A stretch of DNA of 64,000 nucleotides from Rufibacter sp. XAAS-G3-1 (GTDB lineage: Bacteria > Bacteroidota > Bacteroidia > Cytophagales > Hymenobacteraceae), in NCBI RefSeq assembly GCF_013623775.1, contig NZ_JABFAM010000009.1, positions 1 through 64,000 on the forward strand, in the 5' to 3' direction. A program made the translations under genes and the position numbers. Below are positions 17,535 through 25,950 of this stretch, piece by piece. The notes under the pieces are model-generated. The model had not been told where the DNA came from, searched no databases, and worked only from the letters and a program-made list of their open reading frames with translations. Within the stretch, counting starts at the first letter, position 1. Each line of letters begins with the position of its first letter.

Positions 17535-18254
17535 ATGAAAAGAATCCTGCTCTTTGTGGTCGTATGGGCCAGTCTGCTATCTTCCTGCGGGGATGATGAA
17601 ATCACGAGAGACCCTGATAGCCTGGGGTACCAATATTATCCTTTGGCCGTGGGCAATTACTGGATCTATAACGTCACAGAGAACGAGTATTCCAGAAACA
17701 AATTAGAAGAGTCTACTACGTACCAGTCCAGAGAGCGCATTGACGCCATCATAGAAGACCAGACCGGCAAAGAGTGGTACCGCGTGGAACTCAGCCGCCG
17801 GGCATCTGCAAATGCAGGCTGGGTCATCAACGGTGTGAAACTGATCTCCCTGAGTTCTTCTGATCTCCGGGTGCAGGAAAACAACCAGACCGTGGTGCAA
17901 ATGGTTTTCCCGGTGAAGAATGGCTACTCCTTTGTTTCCAATGCGTTTACCAACGGGGGAGACCCTGAGCAGAACGCGTATTACACCTACGCCCAGTTAG
18001 GCAGTGTCTTCTCAGAGGCCGGAAAAACCTATGACAAAACCTTAACGGTGCTGCAAGCCGAGACCGATACGCAGATTGAATATGAGCAGAAGTTTGAGGT
18101 GTTGGCCTCAGGAATAGGCCCGGTCAACCGGACGTACAAGTATCGGTATTTCTGCGATGACTCTACGGGTGAATCCTGTCCTTACGGTGAGGGGTACATC
18201 TTAACTGGTTCAGACAAGATTGAAGTACTGGAGAGTTCAGGCAAGATAGACTAG
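17535..18254 (+). CDS. Hypothetical lipoprotein
   Basis: 239 residues with a type II signal sequence: charged MKR, hydrophobic core and lipobox LLSSC with the acylated cysteine at 18. The mature protein starts GDDEITRDPDSLGYQYYPLAVGNYWIY, a pattern (YYPLAVGNYWxY) that I know from many uncharacterised secreted or lipid-anchored proteins of Bacteroidota. Predicted mostly beta; no catalytic motif. Likely on the surface or periplasmic face of the outer membrane. Possibly cotranscribed with mnmA. A family F element separates the stop codon from the likely terminator. Confidence 0.7.
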   Translation: MKRILLFVVVWASLLSSCGDDEITRDPDSLGYQYYPLAVGNYWIYNVTENEYSRNKLEESTTYQSRERIDAIIEDQTGKEWYRVELSRRASANAGWVINGVKLISLSSSDLRVQENNQTVVQMVFPVKNGYSFVSNAFTNGGDPEQNAYYTYAQLGSVFSEAGKTYDKTLTVLQAETDTQIEYEQKFEVLASGIGPVNRTYKYRYFCDDSTGESCPYGEGYILTGSDKIEVLESSGKID

Positions 18255-18264
18255 CCTCTGCTAA

Positions 18265-18424
18265 GAGCTTGTTTGAATTTCAGGTTTGCTGGCGAAAACG
18301 GCCAGAGAAAGGTTCTGCGGAAGCGTTTTTTGAGCAGCGTAGCAGCACTACGGGGTGACGCAACCGCGAACGCAGGTTCTTTTTAGGATTGTTTGCAGCG
18401 CAAAGATGGAACTCAAACAAGCTC
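18265..18424. repeat. Family F interspersed element, full copy (160 bp)
   Basis: Inverted ends GAGCTTGTTTGAATTT (18265) and AACTCAAACAAGCTC (to 18424). The interior carries AGGTTCTGCGGAAG, a GCAGCGTAGCAGC-type hairpin and CGCAGGTTCT; it matches the reverse complement of the copies at 32639-32798 and 51238-51399. Inserted between the lipoprotein stop and the terminator at 18440. Confidence 0.85.
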
Positions 18425-18439
18425 TAAATGTTCCTTTAC

Positions 18440-18479
18440 AAGAAACCTCGTTATGATCTTCATGGCGAGGTTTCTTTTT
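18440..18479 (+). terminator. Rho-independent terminator
   Basis: Stem AGAAACCTCG (18441-18450) with CGAGGTTTCT (18466-18475), followed by T-rich sequence. Probably the original terminator of the lipoprotein transcript. Confidence 0.75.
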
Positions 18480-18626
18480 GGAGATTTCACGCGCTCGCGT
18501 CCCGCGGGTGTGCGGTACCTCCGGCGTCCCGCCGCTTTATATAGGCCAAGAATCGGCCAGAGGCCGCATGTATCCCACACGAGTCCGAGAGGCGAGCGAG
18601 TATTCTGGTTCTCATTGAATGATCTG
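18480..18626. repeat. GC-rich structured intergenic segment, possibly another repeat
   Basis: The block from CACGCGCTCGCGTCCCGC to GAGAGGCGAGCGAGT is much richer in G+C than its surroundings and has self-complementary pieces (GCGTCCCGC/GCGGGTG, CTCGC/GCGAG). I see no second copy in this window and no coding pattern. Confidence 0.35.
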
Positions 18627-18681
18627 GGCTAACTCATCATGACTGTGGTTGGTACCCGCATAGCGGGCGATGAACAGTTTT

Positions 18682-18719
18682 CGTTTATGCCCTTCTTTTC
18701 AGAAAACGAGCCGTAAACC
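18682..18719. repeat. Family P palindrome
   Basis: CGTTTATGCCCTTCTTTTC followed by GAAAACGAGCCGTAAAC; upstream of rpe. Confidence 0.55.
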
Positions 18720-18815
18720 CATAATTTCTTATAAACGTCTGCTGCTGAAAACCCGCGGTCATTGCTTTTTGCCCCTAGAAAGCGTTGCTTTGTATAGCCA
18801 ACTACTCTTTGTAAA

Positions 18816-19472
18816 ATGTCCCATCTGATTGCTCCTTCCGTGCTGGCCGCTAACTTCGGGCAGCTTGACCATGCTGTTGAAATGCTCAACCAAAGCACCG
18901 CCGACTGGATTCACGTGGATGTGATGGACGGCCGTTTCGTGCCTAACATCTCCTTCGGATTTCCGGTTCTGAACGCTATTCAGAAAACAGCCCTTAAACC
19001 GCTGGATGTCCATTTAATGATTGAGCACCCTGAGTTATATATTGAGCAATTCAGGGCCGCCGGGGCAGATGTGATCTCGGTACATTATGAGGCTTGTCCG
19101 CACCTGCACCGCACGCTTCAGCAAATAAAAGCCACCGGGGCCAAAGCAGGAGTAGCCATGAACCCGCACACGCCGGTTTCCCTGCTTTCAGATATCATTC
19201 AGGACATAGACGTGGTTTGCTTGATGTCTGTAAACCCTGGCTTCGGCGGGCAGAAGTTCATCCAACACACGTACCAAAAGATTAAGGAGTTGAAAGCGTT
19301 GATCACCGCCAAAGAAGCAACCTGCTTGATTGAGATTGACGGCGGGGTGAACCAGGAAAACGCCCCCTTGTTATTAGCCGCGGGCGCGGATGTTCTGGTA
19401 GCCGGATCTTTCGTCTTCCAATCAGCAAATCCGCCTGAAACCATTTTGGCCCTTAAACAAATTATTCTCTAA
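18816..19472 (+). CDS. rpe: Ribulose-phosphate 3-epimerase
   Basis: 218 residues. Interconverts ribulose 5-phosphate and xylulose 5-phosphate in the pentose phosphate pathway. TIM barrel with SVLAANFG at the N-terminus, HVDVMDGRFVPNISFG (metal-binding His and catalytic Asp), DVHLMIEHP, MSVNPGFGGQKFI and the phosphate-binding EIDGGVN and AGADVLVAGS motifs, all intact. The stop is followed after one base by the TonB-dependent receptor gene, so the two are cotranscribed, although no functional link is evident. Confidence 0.97.
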   Translation: MSHLIAPSVLAANFGQLDHAVEMLNQSTADWIHVDVMDGRFVPNISFGFPVLNAIQKTALKPLDVHLMIEHPELYIEQFRAAGADVISVHYEACPHLHRTLQQIKATGAKAGVAMNPHTPVSLLSDIIQDIDVVCLMSVNPGFGGQKFIQHTYQKIKELKALITAKEATCLIEIDGGVNQENAPLLLAAGADVLVAGSFVFQSANPPETILALKQIIL

Positions 19473-19473
19473 T

Positions 19474-21936
19474 ATGACCAAGCGTGCGGGTTGGTGGCTA
19501 GGGCTATTCTTTCTGTTGCTGAGTTTCCCAACCTTCGCCCAGCAGGCGTATTTGCAGGGAGTAGTGCAGGATGCCCGGCAAAACCCCTTGGTGGGGGCAA
19601 CCATCTCAGTACAAGACAAAAGTATCTCCACCTCCTCAGATGCCCGCGGCCGGTTTACCGTAAGGCTTGAACCCACTACCCGCTACACGTTAGTAGTAAG
19701 CTATATAGGCTTCAAGACCAGCCAACAGGAAATAGAACTGCTGCCACAGGAAATCCGGTTTGTCACCGTAGAACTGCAAGAAGAAAACAGCCAGCTTACC
19801 GAGGTGAAAATTGAAGGAAAGAGCCATTATGACACCCGTGATCAGGTGAGTATTACCCGGCTGGATCCACGCCTCACGCAAACGTTACCCGCTCCGTTCC
19901 AGGAGTTCAACAAAATACTTTTGACACTCCCGGGCGTAACCAGCAATAATGAACTCTCCAGCAGTTATTCGGTGCGGGGCGGAAATTACGACGAGAACCT
20001 GGTGTACGTAAACGGAATTGAGGTGTACCGGCCGTTCCTGAGCATCAGCGGGCAGCAGGAAGGACTCAGCTTTGTGAACCCAGATCTGGTGGAGGACGTC
20101 ACCTTTTCCTCCGGCGGCTGGCAACCCAAGTACGGCGACAAGCTTTCCTCGGTGTTAGACATCCAGTACCGCAAACCAGTGAAATTTGCCGCCACCGTCT
20201 CGGGCAGTTTAACCGGCGGCTCGGTGCACACCGAAGGTACGGCGGCCCAAGGAAGGTTTACGTACCTGCTGGGCGCCCGGCATAAGAATGCGGCTTATGT
20301 TCTGAACAGTTTGGAGGTGGAAGGAGATTATAGACCCAAGTTCTCTGATGTGCAGACGTATCTTACCTATGATTTGTCGTCCCCAGCACACCGCGCCACC
20401 GGTTTGGAACCTAAAACCCAACTCAGTTTCTTGGGGAACATTGCCCAGAACAACTACCAGGTGCGACCGGAAACCCGGGAAACTACCTTCGGGAACCAGT
20501 TTCAAATAGTACGTTTGTTGGTGGGCTATGACGGGCAGGAACAGATGCGCTACACCACCTACCAAGGAGGTTTACGGGTACAGCATGATGTTAACAGTGA
20601 CATTCGTACCGAACTGATTTACTCGGGTTTGTACAGCCAGGAGCGCGAATTCAGAGACTTAGAAGCAGGTTACCGTTTCTGTGATGTCATGCCCATGCCC
20701 GGCGTTTCGCCTTTTAACCGTTGCGCGGGAGAACGGGGCGTGGGCACCCGCTATGAATATTCCCGCAACCGCCTGAAGGCGGCCCTGCAAACCCTGGAAT
20801 TCAGAAGCACCTGGACTCCCACTAATACAAGCCAGTTTAGTGCCGGCGTGAAAAGCAGCCGGGAGAGCATCAGGGATGTGCTAAACGAATACTCCTTTCA
20901 GGATTCTGCCGACTATGTTTTTGACCTGAATACCTTGCAAAACCAGCAGGAACTTGCCTCTTGGCGGTACCAGGGCTTCGCGCAGCACCAATGGGCGGTA
21001 GACAGCCTGAAGACGTTGACCTATGGGCTTCGGTTTCATTACTGGTCGGTGAACAAGGAGCTTTCGGTGAGTCCCAGAATTCAGTATGCCATGCAGTTTC
21101 CGCGTCTGCCAGATTGGTCGTTTAAGGTAGCCAGTGGTTTGTACGTGCAGGCGCCACTCTACCGCGAACTGCGTAATGCCCAGGGAAACTTAGTCACCCA
21201 TCTGGAAAATCAAAAGTCTTGGCATTTCATCACCGGAACGGAGTACCGCTTCAAAAAGTGGGGAAGGCCTTTCAAGCTTTCCGCCGAAGCCTATTATAAG
21301 TACCTGCCCTCGGTGATTCCTTACGACCAGGACAACATGCGGGTGCGGTATCTGCCCAATGTACAAGCGACGGCCTATGCCATGGGTTTGGATCTGCGGG
21401 TGAACGGGGAATTTATCAAAGGCGAGGAGTCTTGGTTTAGCGTTGGTTTTCTGAGAACACGCGAGAACCTGGTGGGTGATTCTACCATCCTCAGAGATCC
21501 GCAGACCGGGAAAGTCCTTTCCAAAGAAGCGCGCGGGTATATCCGGAGGCCAACCGATCAGCTGATGAACTTCGGGGTATTCTTTCAGGATCATTTGCCC
21601 AATAACCCCACCTTGCGGATGTACCTGAACATGGTCTTCAGCACGGGGTTGCCGTTTAGTCCGCCCGGCAATATTAACCTCAGAAGTTCTTTTCCCGGGC
21701 CTAACTACAAGCGCGTAGACATTGGCTTCTCTAAACTGATCACGCTCCAAAAAACCGAAGCCAGCCAGGGGGCGGGTTTGAGAAGCCTTTGGCTAAGCCT
21801 GGAAATCCTGAACCTCATCTCGGCCTACAATGTCATTTCCTACAACTACGTCCAGGACTTCAACAGCATTACCTACGCCGTTCCCAATTACCTCACCGGC
21901 CGGTTAGTGAACCTGCGGTGTATTGCAAAGTTTTAG
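19474..21936 (+). CDS. TonB-dependent receptor with CarboxypepD_reg-like domain
   Basis: 820 residues. Signal peptide about 1-22 (LFFLLLSFPTFAQ). Residues 25-110 are a carboxypeptidase-regulatory-like beta sandwich (GVVQDARQNPLVGATISVQD, YTLVVSYIGFKT). The plug follows (LPGVTSNNELSSSYSVRGGNYDENLVYVNGIEVYRP, about 150-190), then a barrel with terminal aromatic strand ending LRCIAKF. An outer-membrane active importer; the short plug-to-barrel layout without a SusD neighbour argues against a classical polysaccharide utilisation locus. The substrate cannot be read from the sequence. Follows rpe by one base. Confidence 0.9.
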   Translation: MTKRAGWWLGLFFLLLSFPTFAQQAYLQGVVQDARQNPLVGATISVQDKSISTSSDARGRFTVRLEPTTRYTLVVSYIGFKTSQQEIELLPQEIRFVTVELQEENSQLTEVKIEGKSHYDTRDQVSITRLDPRLTQTLPAPFQEFNKILLTLPGVTSNNELSSSYSVRGGNYDENLVYVNGIEVYRPFLSISGQQEGLSFVNPDLVEDVTFSSGGWQPKYGDKLSSVLDIQYRKPVKFAATVSGSLTGGSVHTEGTAAQGRFTYLLGARHKNAAYVLNSLEVEGDYRPKFSDVQTYLTYDLSSPAHRATGLEPKTQLSFLGNIAQNNYQVRPETRETTFGNQFQIVRLLVGYDGQEQMRYTTYQGGLRVQHDVNSDIRTELIYSGLYSQEREFRDLEAGYRFCDVMPMPGVSPFNRCAGERGVGTRYEYSRNRLKAALQTLEFRSTWTPTNTSQFSAGVKSSRESIRDVLNEYSFQDSADYVFDLNTLQNQQELASWRYQGFAQHQWAVDSLKTLTYGLRFHYWSVNKELSVSPRIQYAMQFPRLPDWSFKVASGLYVQAPLYRELRNAQGNLVTHLENQKSWHFITGTEYRFKKWGRPFKLSAEAYYKYLPSVIPYDQDNMRVRYLPNVQATAYAMGLDLRVNGEFIKGEESWFSVGFLRTRENLVGDSTILRDPQTGKVLSKEARGYIRRPTDQLMNFGVFFQDHLPNNPTLRMYLNMVFSTGLPFSPPGNINLRSSFPGPNYKRVDIGFSKLITLQKTEASQGAGLRSLWLSLEILNLISAYNVISYNYVQDFNSITYAVPNYLTGRLVNLRCIAKF

Positions 21937-21955
21937 GCTAGGAATCGCAAAGACC

Positions 21956-21991
21956 CGTTTTGGGCCTGGTTTTCTTAAAACAGGCTGAAAA
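21956..21991. repeat. Family P palindrome
   Basis: CGTTTTGGGCCTGGTTTTC then AAAACAGGCTGAAAAT; directly downstream of the TonB receptor. Confidence 0.65.
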
Positions 21992-21997
21992 TAGACT

Positions 21998-22157
21998 TAA
22001 GTAGCAGGACATATTAAAATATCCATTTTGTTTTCCTGCAAGGGTCTTGTGGGCGAACTAGAATAGCTCTTAATAAACGCCGTTGCCGTTCGCCACCAAG
22101 ATCCTTCCAGGATGACAAGGAGAGAAGAAGGTATAGTTATTTCTGTCCAATTACTTA
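21998..22157. repeat. Family M MITE-like element, full copy (160 bp)
   Basis: Outer ends TAAGTAGCAGGACA (21998) and TGTCCAATTACTTA (to 22157). Inner arms TTGTTTTCCTGCAAGGGTCT and GATCCTTCCAGGATGACAA; internal GAACTAGAATAGCTCT as in the other copies. Confidence 0.85.
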
Positions 22158-22178
22158 ATTAAACTTGTAGGCCGATAC

Positions 22179-22223
22179 GAAAAACAGCGAGGCCGCTCCG
22201 GGTAGGGCGGCCTCGCTGTTTTT
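22179..22223. terminator. Bidirectional terminator between convergent genes
   Basis: Arms AAAAACAGCGAGGCCGC and GCGGCCTCGCTGTTTTT (17 bp) with a 10-base loop, flanked by A and T runs on both strands. Serves the TonB receptor (+) and the DUF2911 gene (-). Confidence 0.9.
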
Positions 22224-22244
22224 AACCTGTTTTACGAAAACTAG

Positions 22245-23117
22245 CTAATTAACGGTAAAGCGTTTCTCTTTCCAGAGCACGGCGGCGTCTTCAATTTCCT
22301 GGGCGTACGTCTGGTAGGATTCCATGGTCTTCTTGCCCAACTTTTGCGCTTTCTTGTTTAACTCCAGGGCCTCGGCGTATTCATTTTTCTGGGCCAATAG
22401 TTTTGCCTTCAGCCAGGTATTGTAGAAGTTCTCTTCAATGGTGATGGATTGATTCACCCACTGGAGGGCTTGCTCATGGTCTGAGTTCTGCAGAATGAGG
22501 TAGTTCACCGCCTGCGCATACACCATCCAGTCAGTGGGGGTAGACTTCTGCAAAGATTCTTTGATCAGGTTCATGGTCTGCTTATGCGACTCTACCCTAA
22601 TGGGCACCACCAACTGTTTATTTGCCCAGTTCAAGGTCAGTCTTCCGCCGTTGGCGGTAATATCCTGTATAGTGTATTGCAACGTCTCATGGAAAGAGGA
22701 AGGCTGAGGACTGAAAGGCAATCTGATTTGATCTTGCTTGGGATCATAGCCATCGGTGCCCCAAAGGCCTTTTTGCTTGCTCAGGATAAAAGTCCAGTTG
22801 GTAGAATCAACGGGCAGCACATATAAGGTATAAGTACCGGCTGGAATGTTCTCCTGTGAAATCCGGACATCAGTGCTGAAGGAAATGGTAGTGGCTTCGT
22901 TTGCCCCGGCTCTCCAAACCTGTCCGTAAGGAACCAGTTTTCCGTAAACGGCTCTGTTCTTAACGCCCGGGGCCCCGTAGTTGAGGGTGATGTCGGTGAC
23001 GCCCACCGTATAGGTCAGAATGGCCCGGGGGCTGGCTTGGGGGAGTTTTAGGAGGCTCTGCGTAAAACCAGAGAAGGAGAGGAGTACCAGGAGAAAAGAA
23101 AAAACTACTTTATGCAT
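22245..23117 (-). CDS. DUF2911 domain-containing secreted protein
   Basis: 290 residues with a signal peptide (about 1-19, FLLVLLSFSGFTQS). Residues 20-180 are the DUF2911 domain, with the markers LPQASPRAILTYTVGVTDITLNYGAPGVKNR, LVPYGQVWRAGANEATTI and IPAGTYTLYVLP. The C-terminal third (about 185-285) looks like two or three TPR-like helices (YAEALELNKKAQKLGKK). DUF2911 proteins are frequent in Bacteroidota; no biochemical role is established to my knowledge. The promoter region runs into the his leader region on the other strand. Confidence 0.88.
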   Translation of the reverse strand: MHKVVFSFLLVLLSFSGFTQSLLKLPQASPRAILTYTVGVTDITLNYGAPGVKNRAVYGKLVPYGQVWRAGANEATTISFSTDVRISQENIPAGTYTLYVLPVDSTNWTFILSKQKGLWGTDGYDPKQDQIRLPFSPQPSSFHETLQYTIQDITANGGRLTLNWANKQLVVPIRVESHKQTMNLIKESLQKSTPTDWMVYAQAVNYLILQNSDHEQALQWVNQSITIEENFYNTWLKAKLLAQKNEYAEALELNKKAQKLGKKTMESYQTYAQEIEDAAVLWKEKRFTVN

Positions 23118-23289
23118 ACCTTATTAATCAAACAAGCTCTGAAGGACTTAGAGAAGAAAATCTGTTATGTTAATGCTAGACATAGAAAATACCATGCCAC
23201 CTAAATTGTCTTATTCGTTGTTTCTGTTGTAAAATACAAATTTTACCCTTAAAATTGAAGAAAACAAATCAAAAAGCCCCTGTTTCCTG

Positions 23290-23319
23290 TTTGATATAAA
23301 AGAGAACGTACTACCTTTG
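23290..23319 (+). promoter_or_regulatory. Predicted promoter of the his operon
   Basis: TTTG at 23290-23293, 18 bases, then TACCTTTG at 23312-23319. The expected start of transcription is about 23325-23327, so the leader-peptide ATG at 23329 would be almost at the 5' end of the mRNA. Confidence 0.6.
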
Positions 23320-23328
23320 GCCTACATT

Positions 23329-23418
23329 ATGAGCAGCACCTACAAAAATATTTCCCTTTCTGCCACCGCAACCGCGGCGCACGGGGTGCATTGTGCTCAT
23401 TTCCATCATTCCTCTTAG
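23329..23418 (+). CDS. hisL: His operon leader peptide (29 residues)
   Basis: ATG at 23329, TAG at 23416-23418. The peptide ends AAHGVHCAHFHHSS: five histidines among the last twelve residues, with CAC/CAT codons at 23380-23412. This is the composition of an attenuator leader peptide: a ribosome short of His-tRNA stalls here and changes the folding of the RNA before hisG. It is too short to appear in ordinary gene calls. Position 18 codons downstream of a near-leaderless start and 128 bases before hisG supports the call. Confidence 0.85.
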   Translation: MSSTYKNISLSATATAAHGVHCAHFHHSS

Positions 23419-23500
23419 GAGGAATAACTACACCATATCGTCCATTCTGGGGCTGGGCTCCATTTAACCTGCCGCTTTTCTAAGAGAATACGCGAGCAGG
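23408..23500 (+). promoter_or_regulatory. Attenuator region of the his operon
   Basis: ATTCCTC and GAGGAAT (23408-23425) form a hairpin whose loop contains the leader stop codon. A second hairpin has arms CCTGC (23468-23472) and GCAGG (23496-23500) and is followed by a T-rich stretch. Bases ATTCCTCTTAG (23408-23418) can instead pair with CTAAGAGAAT (23480-23489) inside the second hairpin, giving mutually exclusive structures. Which one is the terminator is inference. A TATCTTTG at 23504-23511 might be an internal -7 box. Confidence 0.6.
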
Positions 23501-23546
23501 AACTATCTTTGTTTTCATTCATGCTATCTAAAGCACCACAAAAACT

Positions 23547-24398
23547 ATGATCCGGTTAGCCATTCAGAAATCCGGGCGCCTTTCTGAGGACTCTTTGAAA
23601 CTTATCCGCGAGTGCGGCATTTCCTTTATCAGTACCACTTCCAAACTCAAGACGGAAGCCACCAATTTTCCCCTGGAGATTCTTTTCCTGCGCGACGATG
23701 ACATTCCCGGCTACGTAGCCGATGGCGTGGCCGATATCGGGATTGTGGGCCAGAACGTGCTGGTGGAGGAAGGCCTGCAAGACTTAACCGTAAAAAATCT
23801 GGGCTTCAGTAAATGCCGCTTGTCTTTGGCGGTCTCCAAAGGCGACGAGTATAAGGATGTCACCACGCTGTCCGGCAAAAGCATTGCTACGTCTTACCCC
23901 AACCTGTTGCAGGAATTCCTGACTTCCAAAGGAGTAGAAGCCGATATCCATACCATCAGCGGTTCGGTGGAGATTGCGCCCAGCATTGGCTTAGCCGATG
24001 CGGTGTGTGACATTGTTTCATCCGGTTCCACGCTCATCAGCAACGGACTTAGAGAAGTTGAGACCGTCTTCAAATCTGAGGCGGTTCTAATCGCAAACCA
24101 AAGCCTAAACCAGGAGAAAAGCCGCCTGCTTCAGCAGCTGCTGTTTAGAATGGAGGCCGTGCAGAAAGCCCAAAAGTCTAAGTACGTAGTGCTGAACGCG
24201 CCCAACTCGGCCATCCCCGAAATCAAGAACCTGCTCCCGGGCATTAAGTCTCCTACCATCATACCGTTGGCCGAAGAAGGGTGGAGCTCGTTGCACTCGG
24301 TGGTGAACGAAGACGATTTCTGGGACATCATCCAGAAACTGAAAGAAGCCGGGGCCGAAGGTATTCTGGTGGTTCCTATTGAAAAGATGATTGGGTAA
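23547..24398 (+). CDS. hisG: ATP phosphoribosyltransferase, long form
   Basis: 283 residues. First step of histidine synthesis: ATP + PRPP to phosphoribosyl-ATP. Periplasmic-binding-protein-like catalytic domains cover about 1-210 (MIRLAIQKSGRLSEDSLKL, GIVGQNVLVEE, and the PRPP loop DAVCDIVSSGSTLISNGL). Residues 212-283 form the ACT-like regulatory domain (GIKSPTIIPLAEEGWSSLHSVVNEDDFW), marking the long HisG type that is feedback-inhibited by histidine and needs no HisZ. First structural gene behind the leader; one base separates its stop from the hisD start. Confidence 0.96.
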   Translation: MIRLAIQKSGRLSEDSLKLIRECGISFISTTSKLKTEATNFPLEILFLRDDDIPGYVADGVADIGIVGQNVLVEEGLQDLTVKNLGFSKCRLSLAVSKGDEYKDVTTLSGKSIATSYPNLLQEFLTSKGVEADIHTISGSVEIAPSIGLADAVCDIVSSGSTLISNGLREVETVFKSEAVLIANQSLNQEKSRLLQQLLFRMEAVQKAQKSKYVVLNAPNSAIPEIKNLLPGIKSPTIIPLAEEGWSSLHSVVNEDDFWDIIQKLKEAGAEGILVVPIEKMIG

Positions 24399-24399
24399 G

Positions 24400-25680
24400 A
24401 TGAAAACGTATCTATATCCTTCCCCCACCGAATGGGCGGCCCTCACCCAACGTCCCGTTCAGAAACTGGATCAACTACGGGCAGGCGTGCAGCAGACCTT
24501 TGACCTGGTGCAGCAGAAAGGAGACGCGGCCTTGCTAGAGTTAGCGGCAAAATTTGACAAAGCAACGCTGCAAAACGTGTGGGTGACCGAGGAAGAAGTG
24601 ACGGCCGCCCTGCCGCAAGTAGCTGATGAGTTAAAGGATGCTATTGAAGTAGCTTACAGCAATATAAAGCGTTTCCATGAAGCGCAACGCGAACCGGTAC
24701 AACAGGTAGAAACCATGGCTGGCGTCATTTGCTGGCGGAAATCGGTGGGAATCCAGAAAGTGGGCTTATACATTCCGGGAGGGTCAGCGCCGCTGTTCTC
24801 TACCTTGCTCATGCTGGGAATTCCGGCCCAGATTGCCGGTTGCCAGGAAATTGTACTGGCTACTCCGCCCAGTGCCGATGGTTCTATTAACGCCACCATT
24901 CTGTACACGGCTCACCGTCTGGGCATCAAACGCATCTTGAAGGCCGGGGGCGCACAGGCCATTGCTGCCTTAGCCTTCGGCACGGAAACGGTGCCTGCCG
25001 TTGATAAAATCTTCGGGCCGGGAAACCAGTACGTGACAGCGGCCAAACAAATGGTCACCCAATTGGGAGTAGCCATTGACATGCCCGCCGGGCCGTCTGA
25101 AGTATTGGTCATTGCCGATGATTCTGCCGAGGCCGGTTTTATTGCCGCCGATTTACTTTCCCAAGCCGAACACGGCCCGGATTCCCAGGTTGTTTTCGTC
25201 ACGAATTCTGAAAAACAGCTCCAAAACGTGCAGGCGGCCGTGGCCGAACAAGTAACTCAACTGCCCCGCCAAACGGTGGCAGAACAGGCCCTGAACAACA
25301 GCATTGGCGTGGTGCTAGACACGCTGGACGAGGCATTGGCCTTCTCAAACCTGTACGCGCCAGAGCACTTGATTCTCTCCGTAGCGGCCCCTGAAGCCTT
25401 AGCCGAACAGGTAACCCAGGCGGGTTCCGTGTTCATGGGCCACTTCAGCCCAGAATCGGTAGGCGACTATGCCTCAGGCACCAACCACACCTTGCCCACC
25501 AACGGCTACGCCCGCAATTACAGCGGTGTTTCGCTGGACAGCTTCGTGAAGAAAATCACGTTCCAACAGCTCACCCGCGAAGGCCTGGAACGCATCGGCG
25601 CGGCCGTAGAAATCATGGCGGAAGCCGAAGGATTACACGCGCACAAGAATGCCGTGACGGTTAGGCTTGCTAAAATTTGA
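24400..25680 (+). CDS. hisD: Histidinol dehydrogenase
   Basis: 426 residues from the ATG at 24400, one base after the hisG stop; the in-frame ATG nine bases upstream lies inside hisG. Zinc- and NAD-dependent enzyme for the last two oxidations from histidinol to histidine. Recognisable: VGLYIPGGSAPLFSTLLMLGIPA, KAGGAQAIAALAFGTETVPAVDKIFGPGN, the zinc region LLSQAEHGPDSQ, YAPEHL and GDYASGTNHTLPT. Length is normal. Confidence 0.97.
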   Translation: MKTYLYPSPTEWAALTQRPVQKLDQLRAGVQQTFDLVQQKGDAALLELAAKFDKATLQNVWVTEEEVTAALPQVADELKDAIEVAYSNIKRFHEAQREPVQQVETMAGVICWRKSVGIQKVGLYIPGGSAPLFSTLLMLGIPAQIAGCQEIVLATPPSADGSINATILYTAHRLGIKRILKAGGAQAIAALAFGTETVPAVDKIFGPGNQYVTAAKQMVTQLGVAIDMPAGPSEVLVIADDSAEAGFIAADLLSQAEHGPDSQVVFVTNSEKQLQNVQAAVAEQVTQLPRQTVAEQALNNSIGVVLDTLDEALAFSNLYAPEHLILSVAAPEALAEQVTQAGSVFMGHFSPESVGDYASGTNHTLPTNGYARNYSGVSLDSFVKKITFQQLTREGLERIGAAVEIMAEAEGLHAHKNAVTVRLAKI

Positions 25681-25682
25681 GA

Positions 25683-25710
25683 ATTTGAAGATGTGAAGAT
25701 TTGGAAACAG
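25683..25710 (+). repeat. GAAGATGTGAAGATTTGG-type repeat, left border of the hisD-hisC gap
   Basis: Begins two to three bases after the hisD stop. Complementary units lie at 25909-25944 just before hisC. The same kind of unit follows the hisA stop at 29546-29598. Confidence 0.75.
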
Positions 25711-25741
25711 GTCTTCCCATCATGAATAATAATCAAATACT

Positions 25742-25833
25742 TTGTCATCCTGGAAAGATCTTGGTGGCATACGGCAGTAACGTTTGAATTACAGATTTTC
25801 TAGTACGCCCACAAGATCCTTTCAGGAGGACAA
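25742..25833. repeat. Family M element, inner part
   Basis: Inner arms TTGTCATCCTGGAAAGATCT and AGATCCTTTCAGGAGGACAA, with a partly different interior and in the opposite orientation to the other copies (GTACGCCCACAAGATCC at the right). The outer TAAGTAC ends are not visible. Confidence 0.75.
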
Positions 25834-25908
25834 AAGGGAGGAGAAGTCAGCTATTTTGGGATAGAAGTCAAAATTTGAAAAAACAAATAAAGAATTGGAG
25901 GAGGAACC

Positions 25909-25944
25909 ATCTTCAAATCTCCTCATCTCCAAATCTTCAAATCT
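25909..25944 (-). repeat. Inverted partner of the 25683-25710 repeat
   Basis: CTTCAAATCT units (three imperfect copies), ending six bases before the hisC ATG. Confidence 0.75.
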
Positions 25945-25950
25945 GAAAAA

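Noticed and set aside
18393-18632. Open frame of 79 codons downstream of the lipoprotein gene
   Set aside because: Crosses the end of an F element, a terminator and a GC-rich repeat.
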